Both the position numbers and the translations under genes were made by a program. Source: Aquimarina litoralis (GTDB taxonomy: Bacteria > Bacteroidota > Bacteroidia > Flavobacteriales > Flavobacteriaceae). Taken from it: 40,447 bases of DNA. This document shows positions 14,881 to 24,925 of the stretch, piece after piece (position 1 is the first letter of the stretch; each line of letters begins with the position of its first letter). The DNA is taken from positions 83,710-124,156 of the forward strand of contig NZ_WEKL01000007.1 of the NCBI RefSeq assembly GCF_019295435.1, written 5' to 3'. The notes below the pieces were generated by a model, which worked only from the letters and a program-made list of their open reading frames with translations, was not told where the DNA came from and searched no databases.

Positions 14881-15714
14881 ATGAAAGAAATTGGAATAAT
14901 AACACTGTCAATTATCCTAGTGAATGGAATTGTTAGTTATAAGGGACTAAAAGATTTGGTGTTCTTCAATAAATTCTTGTTCAATGTAGATCAAATTTTA
15001 ATTCACAAAGATTATAAAAGATTAATTACATCAGGGTTTTTACATGGAGACTGGACGCATTTTGGCTTTAACATGATTACCTTGTATCTCTTTAGCAGAG
15101 GTTTAGAAGAAGCTATAGGAATACCTGCATTCATAACTGTATATTTTGGAAGCTTAATCGGAGGTAATTTGTTAGCGCTTTATATTCATAGAAAACATCC
15201 TGATTATTCTGCAATTGGAGCTTCTGGAGCAGTTAGCGGGTTAGTTTTTGCATCAATCGGATTATTTCCTGGAATGGAAATCGGATTTATTTTTCTGCCA
15301 GTTTTTATTCCTGCTTGGCTTTATGGAATAGCTTACGTTTTATATTCTATTTATGGAATTAAAACACAAAAAGACAATATAGGACATGAAGCACATTTAG
15401 GAGGTGGAATTGTTGGAATCCTTATGGCAATTGGAATACATCCAAATATTATCTATGTGAATTATCTTCCTATAATTCTGATCTTAATACCATCATTAAC
15501 TTTTTTATATCTCATTAGTAGAAAACCTCATTTATTGATAGTTCAGAATCCTTTTTCAAAGTCAAAAAATGTATACACCTTAGAAGATAGATATAATTCA
15601 AATAAAGTTTCAAAACAGAACGAATTAGACAAAATTTTGGATAAGATCAATAAAAAAGGTTACGATAAACTATCAAAAAAAGAAAAGGAAAAACTCGATC
15701 GATTATCGAAGTAG
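14881..15714 (+). CDS. Rhomboid family intramembrane serine protease
   Basis: A 277-residue polytopic protease cutting transmembrane substrates. The catalytic dyad is Ser115 in GASGAVSG and His172 in HEAHLGGG; the H60-xxx-N64 motif (HFGFN) completes the oxyanion site. About six transmembrane helices span residues 1-210. The cytosolic tail ends in ELDKILDKINKKGYDKL and SKKEKEKLDRLS, a short helical motif (DUF6576-like) common at the end of Bacteroidota rhomboids. It lies 135 bases after the SIMPL gene, convergent with an AraC gene, with a terminator hairpin at 15759. Confidence 0.9.
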   Translation: MKEIGIITLSIILVNGIVSYKGLKDLVFFNKFLFNVDQILIHKDYKRLITSGFLHGDWTHFGFNMITLYLFSRGLEEAIGIPAFITVYFGSLIGGNLLALYIHRKHPDYSAIGASGAVSGLVFASIGLFPGMEIGFIFLPVFIPAWLYGIAYVLYSIYGIKTQKDNIGHEAHLGGGIVGILMAIGIHPNIIYVNYLPIILILIPSLTFLYLISRKPHLLIVQNPFSKSKNVYTLEDRYNSNKVSKQNELDKILDKINKKGYDKLSKKEKEKLDRLSK

Positions 15715-15758
15715 AGTACTCTTTGGATGACTGATCTGGAGTATCGCTAAATACGTAA

Positions 15759-15788
15759 TTCATAGATTTCTATGAAAAAGTTTTTTTT
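15759..15788 (+). terminator. Terminator after the rhomboid gene
   Basis: TTCATAG (15759-15765) pairs with CTATGAA (15770-15776) around ATTT, followed after a few bases by a run of T. It lies between the convergent rhomboid and AraC genes. Confidence 0.6.
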
Positions 15789-15814
15789 ATAAATGAAAAA
15801 ACAAAACCTATATC

Positions 15815-16678
15815 TCAATCTCTTTCTAGTTTTGCAAAGCCGACAGTCTTTCTGTAGATATCTGGAGATACACCTACTTTCTTCTTGAAGAAGCGACTAA
15901 AATAAAATTCATCTTCATAACCTAATAGGGCTGCCACTTGTTTTACCGGTTTAGATGTTAAATACAACTCTCGTTTCGCTTCTATAATAATTCTATTGGA
16001 TATTAAGGACGTAGGAGTTTGGTTGAGGTATTTTTTAGAAATACTGGCCAATGTTTTTGGACTTACACATAGTTCATCTGCATATTCTTGTGGGGAATGT
16101 AACCGTTTATAATTATTTTCAATAGCATCTACCAAATTTTGTAGGAGCTCAGATTGATTATCTAAGAATTTAGGAACTATAGTTTTATCAAACTGTTTTT
16201 TCTGTCGCACAGCTTCAATCAAAAGAACTTTTAAAAAAGCGACAAGTACTTCATGTTGCGCAATAGAATTGCGATTCATTTCTTCAGAGATTTGATTAAT
16301 CAGATTATAAAACAAAGTTTCTTTAGCTATTTCAAAATAAGGAAGACCATAAAAATTGTTAAACAATATACCTTCTGTTTCTATTTCATTTTGATGTCGA
16401 TATGTGCAGAAAAAATCAGGATGAAAATTCAATAACCATCCAGTACATTTTTCTGAAGACGTAATCATAAATGGCTGATAAGGAGCCAAACAAATCAATT
16501 GATTTCCACTTAATTCATAGGTTGAGAAATCGGCCTTTAATGTAAAATGATTCCCTTTTAATAAAATAATCGAATAATAATTTTTGCGTTGTATGTGATC
16601 AAAATGACTTAGCTCATCAAATTGCTCTAACCGAAAAGCAAGTTCACCATTTTGTTTATCAATAATTATTTGTGCCAT
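15815..16678 (-). CDS. AraC family transcriptional regulator
   Basis: A 287-residue regulator. Residues about 1-150 are a cupin-like sensing domain (strand-rich, with FTLKADFSTYELSGNQLICL). The C-terminal HTH pair reads YADELCVSPKTLASISKKYL and VKQVAALLGYEDEFYFSRFF, ending in KVGVSPDIYRK. It lies directly downstream of the double-ABM gene on the same strand and may regulate it. A strong hairpin (16695-16723) stands only 16 bases before its ATG. Confidence 0.88.
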   Translation of the reverse strand: MAQIIIDKQNGELAFRLEQFDELSHFDHIQRKNYYSIILLKGNHFTLKADFSTYELSGNQLICLAPYQPFMITSSEKCTGWLLNFHPDFFCTYRHQNEIETEGILFNNFYGLPYFEIAKETLFYNLINQISEEMNRNSIAQHEVLVAFLKVLLIEAVRQKKQFDKTIVPKFLDNQSELLQNLVDAIENNYKRLHSPQEYADELCVSPKTLASISKKYLNQTPTSLISNRIIIEAKRELYLTSKPVKQVAALLGYEDEFYFSRFFKKKVGVSPDIYRKTVGFAKLERD

Positions 16679-16694
16679 ACTATTTCTTAATCAA

Positions 16695-16723
16695 AGAAAG
16701 GAGTGTTATTTACACTCCTTTCT
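16695..16723 (-). terminator. Strong hairpin between the double-ABM and AraC genes
   Basis: A perfect 12-bp stem, AGAAAGGAGTGT (16695-16706) with ACACTCCTTTCT (16712-16723), 5-base loop. Read on the minus strand it follows the ABM stop and ends 16 bases before the AraC ATG; only a short TTTGATT follows the stem, so it may be a leaky terminator or attenuator. Confidence 0.65.
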
Positions 16724-16734
16724 AAATATATTAA

Positions 16735-17451
16735 TTATTTCGAAGCTAGAATTTTTATTTTTTGAATGGCAGATACGTCAAAACCATCAAGAATAATAGG
16801 AGCATTTTCCATTAGCGCAGCTGCTATTTTGCCTGTTAGATGAGTATCTCTGCCAGAGTCTGCAGTAAAAGTATCGAAAATAGCATAGGTTTGAGAATCT
16901 ATTTTTATAGCATACCAAGATAGGGTTTCGGGTTCATCACTTACCAATTGAGCACCTGTGTTTAAAAATTTTTCAACTACAGTTGTTTCTCCTTGCTTTG
17001 CTTTCATTGTAACAAATAAACCTTTGTTTTGAATACCTACTTTATGATTAGCAGCAATTAAGTTCACAGTCTTAATGTCGGTATTTGGATTAAAGTTCTC
17101 CAATAAACTTTCTGCATTTTCTAATAAAACCTTAGCTATTTCACCCGTTAAATGCTTTTGCCGGCCTGATTCAACTTCGAATGTGTCGTAAATACCGAAG
17201 GTACGATCATCGATTTGAAAAGCGAACCATGATAGCGTTTGAGGTTCTTGGTTTACTAGATCCAATCCGCTAAAAAGAAAGTCTTTTACAGCTTCTTCTT
17301 TTCCAGGCTTTGCCTTCATAATAACTAATAATCCAATGTTTTCTTTTTTTGTGTCCATAGTACTTGTGTTTTTAGAGTTTGAAAATGTTTGAATAGTAAT
17401 TCCTAAAAGGATAATTAATAGTGCTAATCTTAGTGGGATTTTTGTTTTCAT
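16735..17451 (-). CDS. Exported protein with two antibiotic-biosynthesis-monooxygenase (ABM) domains
   Basis: A 238-residue protein, started at 17451 where MKTKIPLRLALLIILLG begins a good signal peptide; an in-frame ATG at 17478 would add a polar leader. The mature part is an internal duplication: each half holds LLVIMKAKPGKEEAVKDFL or its twin LFVTMKAKQGETTVVEKFL, then QTLSWFAFQIDD/ETLSWYAIKIDS, YDTFEVESGR/FDTFTADSGR and HLTGEIAKVL/HLTGKIAAAL. ABM domains are dimeric ferredoxin-like folds of quinol monooxygenases and heme oxygenases. Fusion of two copies would make a monomeric barrel. It probably detoxifies quinones in the periplasm; the AraC gene next to it is the likely regulator. Confidence 0.82.
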   Translation of the reverse strand: MKTKIPLRLALLIILLGITIQTFSNSKNTSTMDTKKENIGLLVIMKAKPGKEEAVKDFLFSGLDLVNQEPQTLSWFAFQIDDRTFGIYDTFEVESGRQKHLTGEIAKVLLENAESLLENFNPNTDIKTVNLIAANHKVGIQNKGLFVTMKAKQGETTVVEKFLNTGAQLVSDEPETLSWYAIKIDSQTYAIFDTFTADSGRDTHLTGKIAAALMENAPIILDGFDVSAIQKIKILASK

Positions 17452-17629
17452 TTTTTTTGTTTTATCGTTGCAATGCAAAGTTGAGGCGAAATAGAAGTTC
17501 TCAGAATGGATAACCAGTACTAATGCATGGACAATTTTCTAATAAATAAGCATGTCGGAATTAGTTACCTTTATATTTTCTTTTAATATGTAATCTACAC
17601 CTTACACATAATTAAAAATCAAGAAGTAC

Positions 17630-18274
17630 ATGAAAACAAATTGGTTCATAGGAATTTTATTTTGTTCCATATTATTTGCTTGTAATGGGCAAAAGGATGA
17701 TCGATTTATTTTTTTTCTTCATAACCGATTTCTGGAAGAGCATACACTAAAAGAATCTCATCCACAATATGGAAGAACTCAATACAATGAGATTCTGAAA
17801 GCTTTTGAAAATAGCGGATTCAATGTTATTAGTGAACAAAGAAAAGGAAATGTAAATGCGCGTACATATGCTATTGGAGTTGTGAACCAAATCGATAGTT
17901 TGCTACAAAACGGCATAACACCTCAAAAGATTACTGTGGTTGGAACTTCTAAAGGTGGATATATTGCGCAATACGTTTCTACCTTAGCAAACAATCCTAA
18001 TTTAAATTTTGTATTTATTGCTAGTTTCAAGAATAGTGATATTCAGGATATTCCTGAAATTAATTATTGCGGAAATATTTTGACGATTTATGAAAAATCT
18101 GATCCCTTTGGTGTCTCAGCAATCGAACGGAAAGAAAATTCCACTTGTACTATTGAGAATTTTAAAGAAATAGAATTAAATACAGGAATGGAACATGGAT
18201 TTTTATTCAAACCTTTAAAAGAATGGATAAAGCCTACGATGCAATGGGCAAATGGTAATTATAAGATGAATTAG
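17630..18274 (+). CDS. Lipoprotein alpha/beta hydrolase-like
   Basis: A 214-residue lipoprotein (ILFAC, lipid Cys18). The alpha/beta hydrolase features are FIFFLHNRF as oxyanion strand, the nucleophile elbow GTS107KGG, and a C-terminal MEHGFLF that could supply the histidine; the acid may be in EKSDPFG. It is short for the family and has a small or missing cap. The elbow (GxSKGG/A) echoes that of the hydrolase at 118-1089, but the rest differs. The substrate is unknown. Confidence 0.7.
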   Translation: MKTNWFIGILFCSILFACNGQKDDRFIFFLHNRFLEEHTLKESHPQYGRTQYNEILKAFENSGFNVISEQRKGNVNARTYAIGVVNQIDSLLQNGITPQKITVVGTSKGGYIAQYVSTLANNPNLNFVFIASFKNSDIQDIPEINYCGNILTIYEKSDPFGVSAIERKENSTCTIENFKEIELNTGMEHGFLFKPLKEWIKPTMQWANGNYKMN

Positions 18275-18359
18275 ACTTTTGTTGAATACCATAAATTGAT
18301 TTAAGAATCAAAACCTAATAAGAATTATAATGAAGGCTAATCAAATTTAAAAAGTTCAA

Positions 18360-18926
18360 ATGACTAGAATCAGCTATTTTATTATTTTTTTCTTAACCTT
18401 TAATTCCTGTGCTTCTTATCAAAAAAATGAGATTCTGGAGTTAATTGTCCGTAATGAGTTTTTAGACCCTCCAAAAGCGTACGATATGCTAATAGAGGAT
18501 TTTGTGAAGACAGGTTTAATCGATAGTTTGAAAATTATAGGCAGACCGATTAGCATTCCTAAACTAGAGTTTGAAATAGATACTTTACGTATACATCAAA
18601 TGGGAATTTCAATGAGTCTTATACAAGAGAATTTGAAAAAGATTGATCCATCAAAAGGTATCGATGAGATCATACATCAGTACATAACAACGGAATCTGG
18701 TCAAGAAATTCCGCTAAGTGCTGTTTGTAAAGCATATCTGAAAGCGGGATATTATAAACCTGAAATATTCGCTTCAATACCTGAAACTTATTATTATAAG
18801 GATGAGAAAGTAGTAAAAATAGTATTCTATCCAAAGAAAGATAATACAAAGAGACTTATTGAATTTACAAATGAATATTTCAATATGGGGGCAAATAAAA
18901 AATGGGATATCGAAATTATAAATTAA
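18360..18926 (+). CDS. Lipoprotein of unknown function
   Basis: A 188-residue protein with a lipoprotein signal (FLTFNSC, lipid Cys17). The mature part is mixed alpha/beta with no motif that I recognise. It lies 85 bases after the hydrolase-like lipoprotein on the same strand. Confidence 0.55.
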   Translation: MTRISYFIIFFLTFNSCASYQKNEILELIVRNEFLDPPKAYDMLIEDFVKTGLIDSLKIIGRPISIPKLEFEIDTLRIHQMGISMSLIQENLKKIDPSKGIDEIIHQYITTESGQEIPLSAVCKAYLKAGYYKPEIFASIPETYYYKDEKVVKIVFYPKKDNTKRLIEFTNEYFNMGANKKWDIEIIN

Positions 18927-19049
18927 AACGGATGATCTTGAAGTAATCTTTAAAAAACATTGTAATTTTCCTACCTTAGTGACTTTTCAGAATATTTCCT
19001 TCAGAAAATTCTGTAACGAATCACACAAATATCTTAGTACTTCATCAAA

Positions 19050-22000
19050 ATGAACTCAGAAATAATTATCAATTTTTTTCGACGCTCGTCTGTTTCCCCA
19101 ACAATTCATAGCTATTGTAAAACTCTTAAAATCATTCTTGTTTGTATGCTTTTAGTGCCTGTAACTCATCAGGCTCAAAAAAGAAAAAAGAATACAAAAG
19201 AACCAAATTTAAAGCTTACTGATTCCTTATTTCATGGATTACAATGGCGAAATATTGGCCCGTTTAGAGGAGGTAGAAGTGTTGCTTCTACCGGAGTTAT
19301 AGGTGAGCCTCATACCTACTATATGGGATCTACCGGAGGAGGAGTTTTTAAAACTACCGATGATGGTATTACTTGGAATAACATTTCAGATAAATTTTTT
19401 AAGATGGGATCTGTTGGTGCCATCACCGTTTCAGAAAGTGATACAAACATTGTAGTTGTCGGAATGGGAGAACATCCTGCACGTGGTGTAATGACTTCTA
19501 TGGGAGATGGTGTATATAAATCAATGGATGCGGGAAAAACTTGGACTCATATTGGGTTAGAGAAAACACGTCATATTTCTGATGTAATTATTCACCCAAC
19601 AAACCCAGATGTCATCTATATTGCTGCTCAAGGTGCACAATATGCTCCTACCAATGAAAGAGGAATTTACAGAAGTAATGACGGAGGAAAAACTTGGAAG
19701 AAAGTACTATTCGTTAATAATACTACAGGAGCATCTTCTTTATCCATGGATATGACAAATCCAAGAATTTTATACGCTTCTATGTGGCAACATCGTCGCT
19801 ATCCTTGGATCATGGAATCTGGTGGAGAACATTCTGGATTATATAAATCTATTGATGGTGGTGATACTTGGAATAAATTGAAAGGAGGTTTGCCTAAAGA
19901 TTTCGGTAAATCTGGAATATCTGTTTCTAGAGCAAATCCAGAACGAGTGTATGCAGTAATAGAAGCCGAAGGCGAAAAAGGTGGTGTATACCGTTCTGAT
20001 AATGCCGGAAAAAAATGGGAACAAGTCAATAAAAACCGTGTTAATATAGCACGCTCTTGGTATTATATGGAGATTTTTGCAGATCCGCAGAATGAAAATG
20101 TGGTATACGTTCTAAATGCTCCAGTAATGAAATCTATCGATGGAGGAAAAAGCTTTGTAAATATTCCTGTACCTCATGGAGATAACCATCATCTGTGGAT
20201 TAATCCACATGATAATACAAATTTGATCAATTCTAATGATGGCGGTGCAAATATTTCTTTTAATGGAGGAAAGAGTTGGAGCACACAACAAAATCAGGCT
20301 ACTGCCCAGTTTTATCGTGTGATTACGGATAATTTGGTGCCTTATAATGTGTACGGAGGACAACAAGATAATACCGCAATTGCTATTGCAAGTCGTACCA
20401 ATGATGCAGGAATTGATTGGAAAGATTGGTATTCTGTAGCTGGAGGAGAAAGTGCTTTTATTGCATTTGATCCGGACAATCCTGAAACTGTTTATGGAGG
20501 AACCTATCAAGGAAATATTAGTAAGTGGACAAAATCGTCTAGAGAACATAAATCAATCAAAGAATATCCTGAATTAGGATTAAGTATTGCACCAAAAGAT
20601 TCTAAATATCGTTACAATTGGAATGCTCCTATCATTGCATCTCCCCATAATAGAAAAACTATTTATCATGCCGGGAATGTCGTTTTTAAAACAACAGATG
20701 GAGGAATCAATTGGACTACTATAAGTTCTGATCTAACAAAAAACCAAAAAGATAAGCATGGTCCTGGTGGAGGCCCATATACCAACGAAGCTGCTGGTGG
20801 TGAAAACTATAATACAATCACCGCTTTGGTAGAGTCTCAGCATCAGGAAGGAGTACTGTATGCGGGAACTGATGATGGTTTGGTACATATTACTAAAAAT
20901 GGAGGTACTAATTGGGAAAATATTACACCTCAAGGTATTGCTGATGGTATTATCAATAGCATCGACATTTCTGAACATGATCCTGCGGTTGCCTATATCG
21001 TAATTATGAGGTATAAATCTTTGGATCTGAATTCTTATGTTTTTAAAACGAATGATTATGGTAAAACTTGGGTGAAAATTGTAAATGGATTGGACGACCC
21101 GAATGGTTTTGTAAGAGTGGTTAGAGCAGATAAAAAGAAAAAAAGATTGTTATATGCAGGTACCGAAACAGGTTTATATGTTTCTAATGATGACGGTGCA
21201 CATTGGCAACGTCTAAAATTAAATTTACCCGTAGTTGCTATTAATGATTTGATTATTCAGGATAATGATTTGGTCGCAGCAACATCCGGACGTGGATTCT
21301 GGATCTTAGATGACTTAGGTGTGCTTCAAAAAATGAATGTAGAAAAGAAAAATATTCAATTATTTAAACCTAAAGCTAGCTATCGAATTTTTGGAGGAGT
21401 TTCTAAAGCCGTTGGTCAAGGACTCAATCCTAAAAGTGGAGTTACATTAGATTATTACTTAAACAAAGATGCAGATTCTTTAAAGTTACAATTAGATGTT
21501 TTACAAGGAACAAAAGTGATCAGATCTTATACGAATAAGAAGCAGAAAGATTTTAAAACTTGGCCTGGAGGTCCTGCTAAACCTGAAGTACTACCTTCCA
21601 AAAAAGGATATCATAGATTTACTTGGGACTTTCATCGAGAAGCGATTCCAGCCATCAATAAACTTTTTGTTTTTGGAGGACTTTCTGGAGCAAGTGTTGC
21701 TCCGGGAAAGTATACAATAAGACTATCCTTGGAGAAAGAAACCGTAGAAACAGAAGTAACAATTCTTCCGAATCCATCAATTCAATCAACTCCTGAGGAT
21801 TTTGTAGAGCAACAAAGAATACTGGTAAACATAGAAAATACATTGAAAGATATGCATGAATCTGTTATTCAAATGCGTTCTGCAAAAGATCAATTGACCA
21901 AATATGCTAAACTTTTGAAAGAGGATGAGAAAGCTAAGACATTGATTGAAAAAGGAGAAGAATTACAAAAACGTATCAATACATGGGAAGAAAATTTGGT

Positions 22001-22259
22001 ACAAGAAAAGCAGAAAACATTTCAGGATGTCATCAATTTTAATAATAAACTAAATGCACAGCTGATACAACTATTACACTATATAGATCAAGCAGATCCA
22101 AAAGTGACTAAAGGAGCAAAAGAACGTTTTAATGATCTTATGGGTGATTGGAAAGTGTATAAAAATGAAAGAGATGCTATTATTAATACTGAAATGAAAG
22201 CTTATAATGATCTATACAAATCATTAGATATTCCAGCATTAATTATTGAAAAGAATTAA
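19050..22259 (+). CDS. Large exported Asp-box/VPS10 (sortilin-like) beta-propeller protein
   Basis: A 1069-residue exported protein. The signal peptide (about 24-42, ending VTHQAQ) is preceded by a long polar N-region; no better ATG exists. From about residue 63 ([11 protein letters not shown]) to about 740 it carries at least ten Asp-boxes of the form SxDxGxTW, such as [48 protein letters not shown] and SNDDGAHW. This is typical of BNR/VPS10 double propellers, in proteins often mislabelled glycosyl hydrolases. A beta-sandwich-like region follows, then a helical, charged C-terminus (about 920-1069). There is no type IX secretion C-terminal domain, so periplasmic location is likely. Substrate unknown; peptide or glycan binding is possible. 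Confidence 0.85.
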   Translation: MNSEIIINFFRRSSVSPTIHSYCKTLKIILVCMLLVPVTHQAQKRKKNTKEPNLKLTDSLFHGLQWRNIGPFRGGRSVASTGVIGEPHTYYMGSTGGGVFKTTDDGITWNNISDKFFKMGSVGAITVSESDTNIVVVGMGEHPARGVMTSMGDGVYKSMDAGKTWTHIGLEKTRHISDVIIHPTNPDVIYIAAQGAQYAPTNERGIYRSNDGGKTWKKVLFVNNTTGASSLSMDMTNPRILYASMWQHRRYPWIMESGGEHSGLYKSIDGGDTWNKLKGGLPKDFGKSGISVSRANPERVYAVIEAEGEKGGVYRSDNAGKKWEQVNKNRVNIARSWYYMEIFADPQNENVVYVLNAPVMKSIDGGKSFVNIPVPHGDNHHLWINPHDNTNLINSNDGGANISFNGGKSWSTQQNQATAQFYRVITDNLVPYNVYGGQQDNTAIAIASRTNDAGIDWKDWYSVAGGESAFIAFDPDNPETVYGGTYQGNISKWTKSSREHKSIKEYPELGLSIAPKDSKYRYNWNAPIIASPHNRKTIYHAGNVVFKTTDGGINWTTISSDLTKNQKDKHGPGGGPYTNEAAGGENYNTITALVESQHQEGVLYAGTDDGLVHITKNGGTNWENITPQGIADGIINSIDISEHDPAVAYIVIMRYKSLDLNSYVFKTNDYGKTWVKIVNGLDDPNGFVRVVRADKKKKRLLYAGTETGLYVSNDDGAHWQRLKLNLPVVAINDLIIQDNDLVAATSGRGFWILDDLGVLQKMNVEKKNIQLFKPKASYRIFGGVSKAVGQGLNPKSGVTLDYYLNKDADSLKLQLDVLQGTKVIRSYTNKKQKDFKTWPGGPAKPEVLPSKKGYHRFTWDFHREAIPAINKLFVFGGLSGASVAPGKYTIRLSLEKETVETEVTILPNPSIQSTPEDFVEQQRILVNIENTLKDMHESVIQMRSAKDQLTKYAKLLKEDEKAKTLIEKGEELQKRINTWEENLVQEKQKTFQDVINFNNKLNAQLIQLLHYIDQADPKVTKGAKERFNDLMGDWKVYKNERDAIINTEMKAYNDLYKSLDIPALIIEKN

Positions 22260-22281
22260 GTAACTCTTAGAATTTAAACTT

Positions 22282-22956
22282 GTGAAATACGAAGATCATT
22301 TTAAACTATCTAATGAAAAAAGAGATACCTATTGGAAGAGTATTGGAGAACTTTTTTCAGATGTTGCAGGGAATCTGATAAATCCTTCTTTTTTAGGAGG
22401 GCCAAGATGGCCGTCCTTAAGGCAAGCTCATATTGGAATAAAAACAGCGAACGGAACGGTTATCGCTACTGATGGTTTGAGTGATCCCTATGATGACTTT
22501 GATACTAATGAAGAGAATCAAGGGTATAATGGTATAGGAATTGAATTATACGCAATAACAGATAATATATATACTGATATTCAACAGGTAATTGATTCAT
22601 GGGAATTTAGTATTCTTAAACAAGTTAGTAATATGGCGGCTTTCAACCCAAATATATCGTATACTCTAAATGATTATACCTATATATCATCAACCATAAA
22701 TGGAAATGGTTTACCAGAGATATTTTTAGGAGAGAATGGAGAAGTTGGCGTATTATTAGGATTAAAAAACAATGAGATTTCTGATAAAATCGCGTTAAGT
22801 ATTGAAGAAATTTCGCTAGTAAGTGTAGTTGTTTTGACAAAAAATGAATTAGATCATATCATGAAAAATGGTGCAGATGGTAGAAAGGAAATTGCAGATA
22901 AATTAATAGAAAAAGGCTATTATAAATTATCAAAGAATCGGGAATCAGTGATATAA
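22282..22956 (+). CDS. Conserved hypothetical, possibly Sufu-like
   Basis: A 224-residue cytosolic protein with GTG start, 22 bases after the Asp-box gene. A conserved-looking core reads GGPRWPSLRQAHIGIK, ATDGLSDPYDDFD and GYNGIGIELYAITD. This pattern (TDGLSD, then GIELY) resembles the suppressor-of-fused (Sufu) superfamily, members of which act as immunity proteins in polymorphic toxin systems; this is weak and from memory. No toxin gene is adjacent. No signal peptide or membrane helix. Confidence 0.5.
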   Translation: MKYEDHFKLSNEKRDTYWKSIGELFSDVAGNLINPSFLGGPRWPSLRQAHIGIKTANGTVIATDGLSDPYDDFDTNEENQGYNGIGIELYAITDNIYTDIQQVIDSWEFSILKQVSNMAAFNPNISYTLNDYTYISSTINGNGLPEIFLGENGEVGVLLGLKNNEISDKIALSIEEISLVSVVVLTKNELDHIMKNGADGRKEIADKLIEKGYYKLSKNRESVI

Positions 22957-23116
22957 GTTTTATGAATAACAAAACGCCAAAAGATCTCTTGTTTAAGATA
23001 ATTTGCTGAAAATCAATTTTCAATTGATGCTTTTAAGAAACTCTATAAAGTTAAATGAACACAATTAAAGTTATTATTGTACTTTTAAATACATTCAAAT
23101 CATAATAGAAACTCAT

Positions 23117-24397
23117 ATGTGTAAGCTAAACTCTAATTATTTAGTTATTCTAGTGATTACTTTCTTACTAGTAAGTTGTAAAAAAAGTTCTGAAACAACA
23201 AATGCAAATGCGGATAAAGACAAAGAGTTAATTCAGAAAGCACTTGAAATTCATAGTCGTGTTCTAACACTGGATACACATGCAGATACTCCTTTACGGA
23301 TGATACAACCAGGTTTTGATCTATCTGAAAAACATGACCCCAAGGAAACTGGTTCTAAGGTAGATTATCCACGCATGAAAGAAGGAGGATTAGATGGTAT
23401 TTTCTTCGCAACTTTTGTGGCGCAAGATATTCGAGATGATGATGGTCATGGTAGAGCAAAAAATCTTTGTCTGCAAATGATAGACTCTATTATTACCTCC
23501 ACAAAAAGAAATGCCGATGAGGTAGGTTTAGCACTCAATCCGGATGATGCTTATTCTCTTGAAAAACAAGGGAAACGTGCTATCTATATCGGTATTGAAA
23601 ATGGATATCCTGTTGGTAATGATATTTCAAATGTTGGTTTATATTTTGAAAAAGGAGTTCGTTATATCACTTTGGTACATTCAGCTAATAATGATTTAGC
23701 AGATTCAGCTACTGATCCTAATGGACCTGAACATGATGGTTTAAGTGATTTTGGTAGTGAAGTTGTGAAAGAAATGAACCGTTTAGGGATTATGGTAGAT
23801 GTTTCTCATGGAAGTGATAGTCTGTTTTACGATGCCATTTCTGTATCCAAAGCACCTATTATTGCCAGTCATTCTAATGCGCGAGTAGTAACCAAACACG
23901 ATCGTAATATGTCTGATGAAATGTTAAAGTTAATGGCTGAAAATGGAGGAGTTGTTCAACTTACAATGCTAGCTGATTATTTACGTCAAGCACCACCGAA
24001 TAAGGAAAGAGATTCTGCTGTTGCTGCACTAAGAGCTAATATGAAGCCTTTTGGTCAGATGACATTAGAAGAACAAACTGCTGCTAGAAAAGCTTTTGAA
24101 GAGCTCAATACGAAATATCCTGCTCCACCAGCTACATTAAAGCATGTAGGAGATCATATTGATCATATTGTAAAAGTAGCAGGAATTGATCATGTAGGAA
24201 TTGGTTGTGACTTTGATGGAGGAGGAGGAATAGAAGGGGTTTTTGATGCTAGTGAAGTAATGAATATTACTATCGAATTGGTAAGAAGAGGATATACAGA
24301 AGAAGAGATTGAAAAAATTTGGGGAGGTAATTTGATTCGTGTCTTTAAAGAAGTACAGGAAGTTGCTAAAAAGATACAAGCTGAAGAGACCACATAA
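23117..24397 (+). CDS. Membrane dipeptidase, peptidase family M19, lipoprotein
   Basis: A 426-residue zinc dipeptidase in the renal-dipeptidase family. It begins with a lipoprotein signal (LLVSC, lipid Cys21). Metal ligands are visible in the family order: H55-x-D57 in LDTHADTP, E161 in IGIENGYP, H231 in VDVSHGSD, H252 in ASHSNARV; DHVGIGCDFDGG near the end holds the conserved aspartate. It should cleave dipeptides in the periplasm. It is followed after 11 bases by the DUF6702 and HupE-like genes, suggesting one operon and a link to metal supply. Confidence 0.9.
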   Translation: MCKLNSNYLVILVITFLLVSCKKSSETTNANADKDKELIQKALEIHSRVLTLDTHADTPLRMIQPGFDLSEKHDPKETGSKVDYPRMKEGGLDGIFFATFVAQDIRDDDGHGRAKNLCLQMIDSIITSTKRNADEVGLALNPDDAYSLEKQGKRAIYIGIENGYPVGNDISNVGLYFEKGVRYITLVHSANNDLADSATDPNGPEHDGLSDFGSEVVKEMNRLGIMVDVSHGSDSLFYDAISVSKAPIIASHSNARVVTKHDRNMSDEMLKLMAENGGVVQLTMLADYLRQAPPNKERDSAVAALRANMKPFGQMTLEEQTAARKAFEELNTKYPAPPATLKHVGDHIDHIVKVAGIDHVGIGCDFDGGGGIEGVFDASEVMNITIELVRRGYTEEEIEKIWGGNLIRVFKEVQEVAKKIQAEETT

Positions 24398-24408
24398 GTG
24401 AAAATTCT

Positions 24409-24924
24409 ATGATCATGCTTCGATTGTTTGTATTTATAATTTTATGTTGGACAACTAACTCATTAAAAGCACATCCACTGAAGTTATCGTTATGTGAGAT
24501 TGAGTATTCTTCCAAAAAACAAAAATTAACAATTAATCTTAAACTGTTCCTTACAGATGTGAATGAAGCCATTGTCTTTGATCCTAATAGTAATGAACTT
24601 GCATTCTGTCAACCTAACGAATCAGCAAAAGCAAATCAATTACTTCTTAATTATTTGAATCGATTTTTCTATGTCAAAGTGAATAATACCTTGGTAGAGC
24701 TGAAAATTAAAAATAAAAACCTAAAAGGAGAAGGAGATAATACAGCGCTTTGGGTATACTTCGAATATAATCAATCTACACCTTTAAAATCTCTTGAAGT
24801 TAAAAATGCAGTTTTTACAGACCTTTTTTTTGATCAAAACAATATCGTCTATGTTCATGTCGATGAAAAATCAAAAAGTTTGATGCTTGATAAAAAAAAG
24901 TCGGTTCATGAATTAAAGTTTTAG
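24409..24924 (+). CDS. DUF6702-like exported protein
   Basis: A 171-residue protein with a signal peptide ending at SLKAH (about 20). The mature part begins HPLKLSLCEIEYSSKKQKL, the usual opening of DUF6702 proteins (HP-x-hydrophobic-S-x-x-E-I-x-Y), and is beta-rich. It lies 11 bases after the M19 peptidase and 1 base before a HupE/UreJ-type permease. DUF6702-HupE pairs are, as far as I recall, a recurrent arrangement next to metallopeptidases in Flavobacteria. The periplasmic role is unknown, maybe metal binding or delivery. Confidence 0.72.
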   Translation: MIMLRLFVFIILCWTTNSLKAHPLKLSLCEIEYSSKKQKLTINLKLFLTDVNEAIVFDPNSNELAFCQPNESAKANQLLLNYLNRFFYVKVNNTLVELKIKNKNLKGEGDNTALWVYFEYNQSTPLKSLEVKNAVFTDLFFDQNNIVYVHVDEKSKSLMLDKKKSVHELKF

Positions 24925-24925
24925 T

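Noticed and set aside
20112-20549. 145-codon antisense ORF inside the Asp-box gene
   Set aside because: A shadow of a repetitive coding sequence; no recognisable domain or start context.
23012-23028. ATCAATT/AATTGAT hairpin before the M19 gene
   Set aside because: Short, AT-rich stem of a kind expected by chance; no clear T-run.
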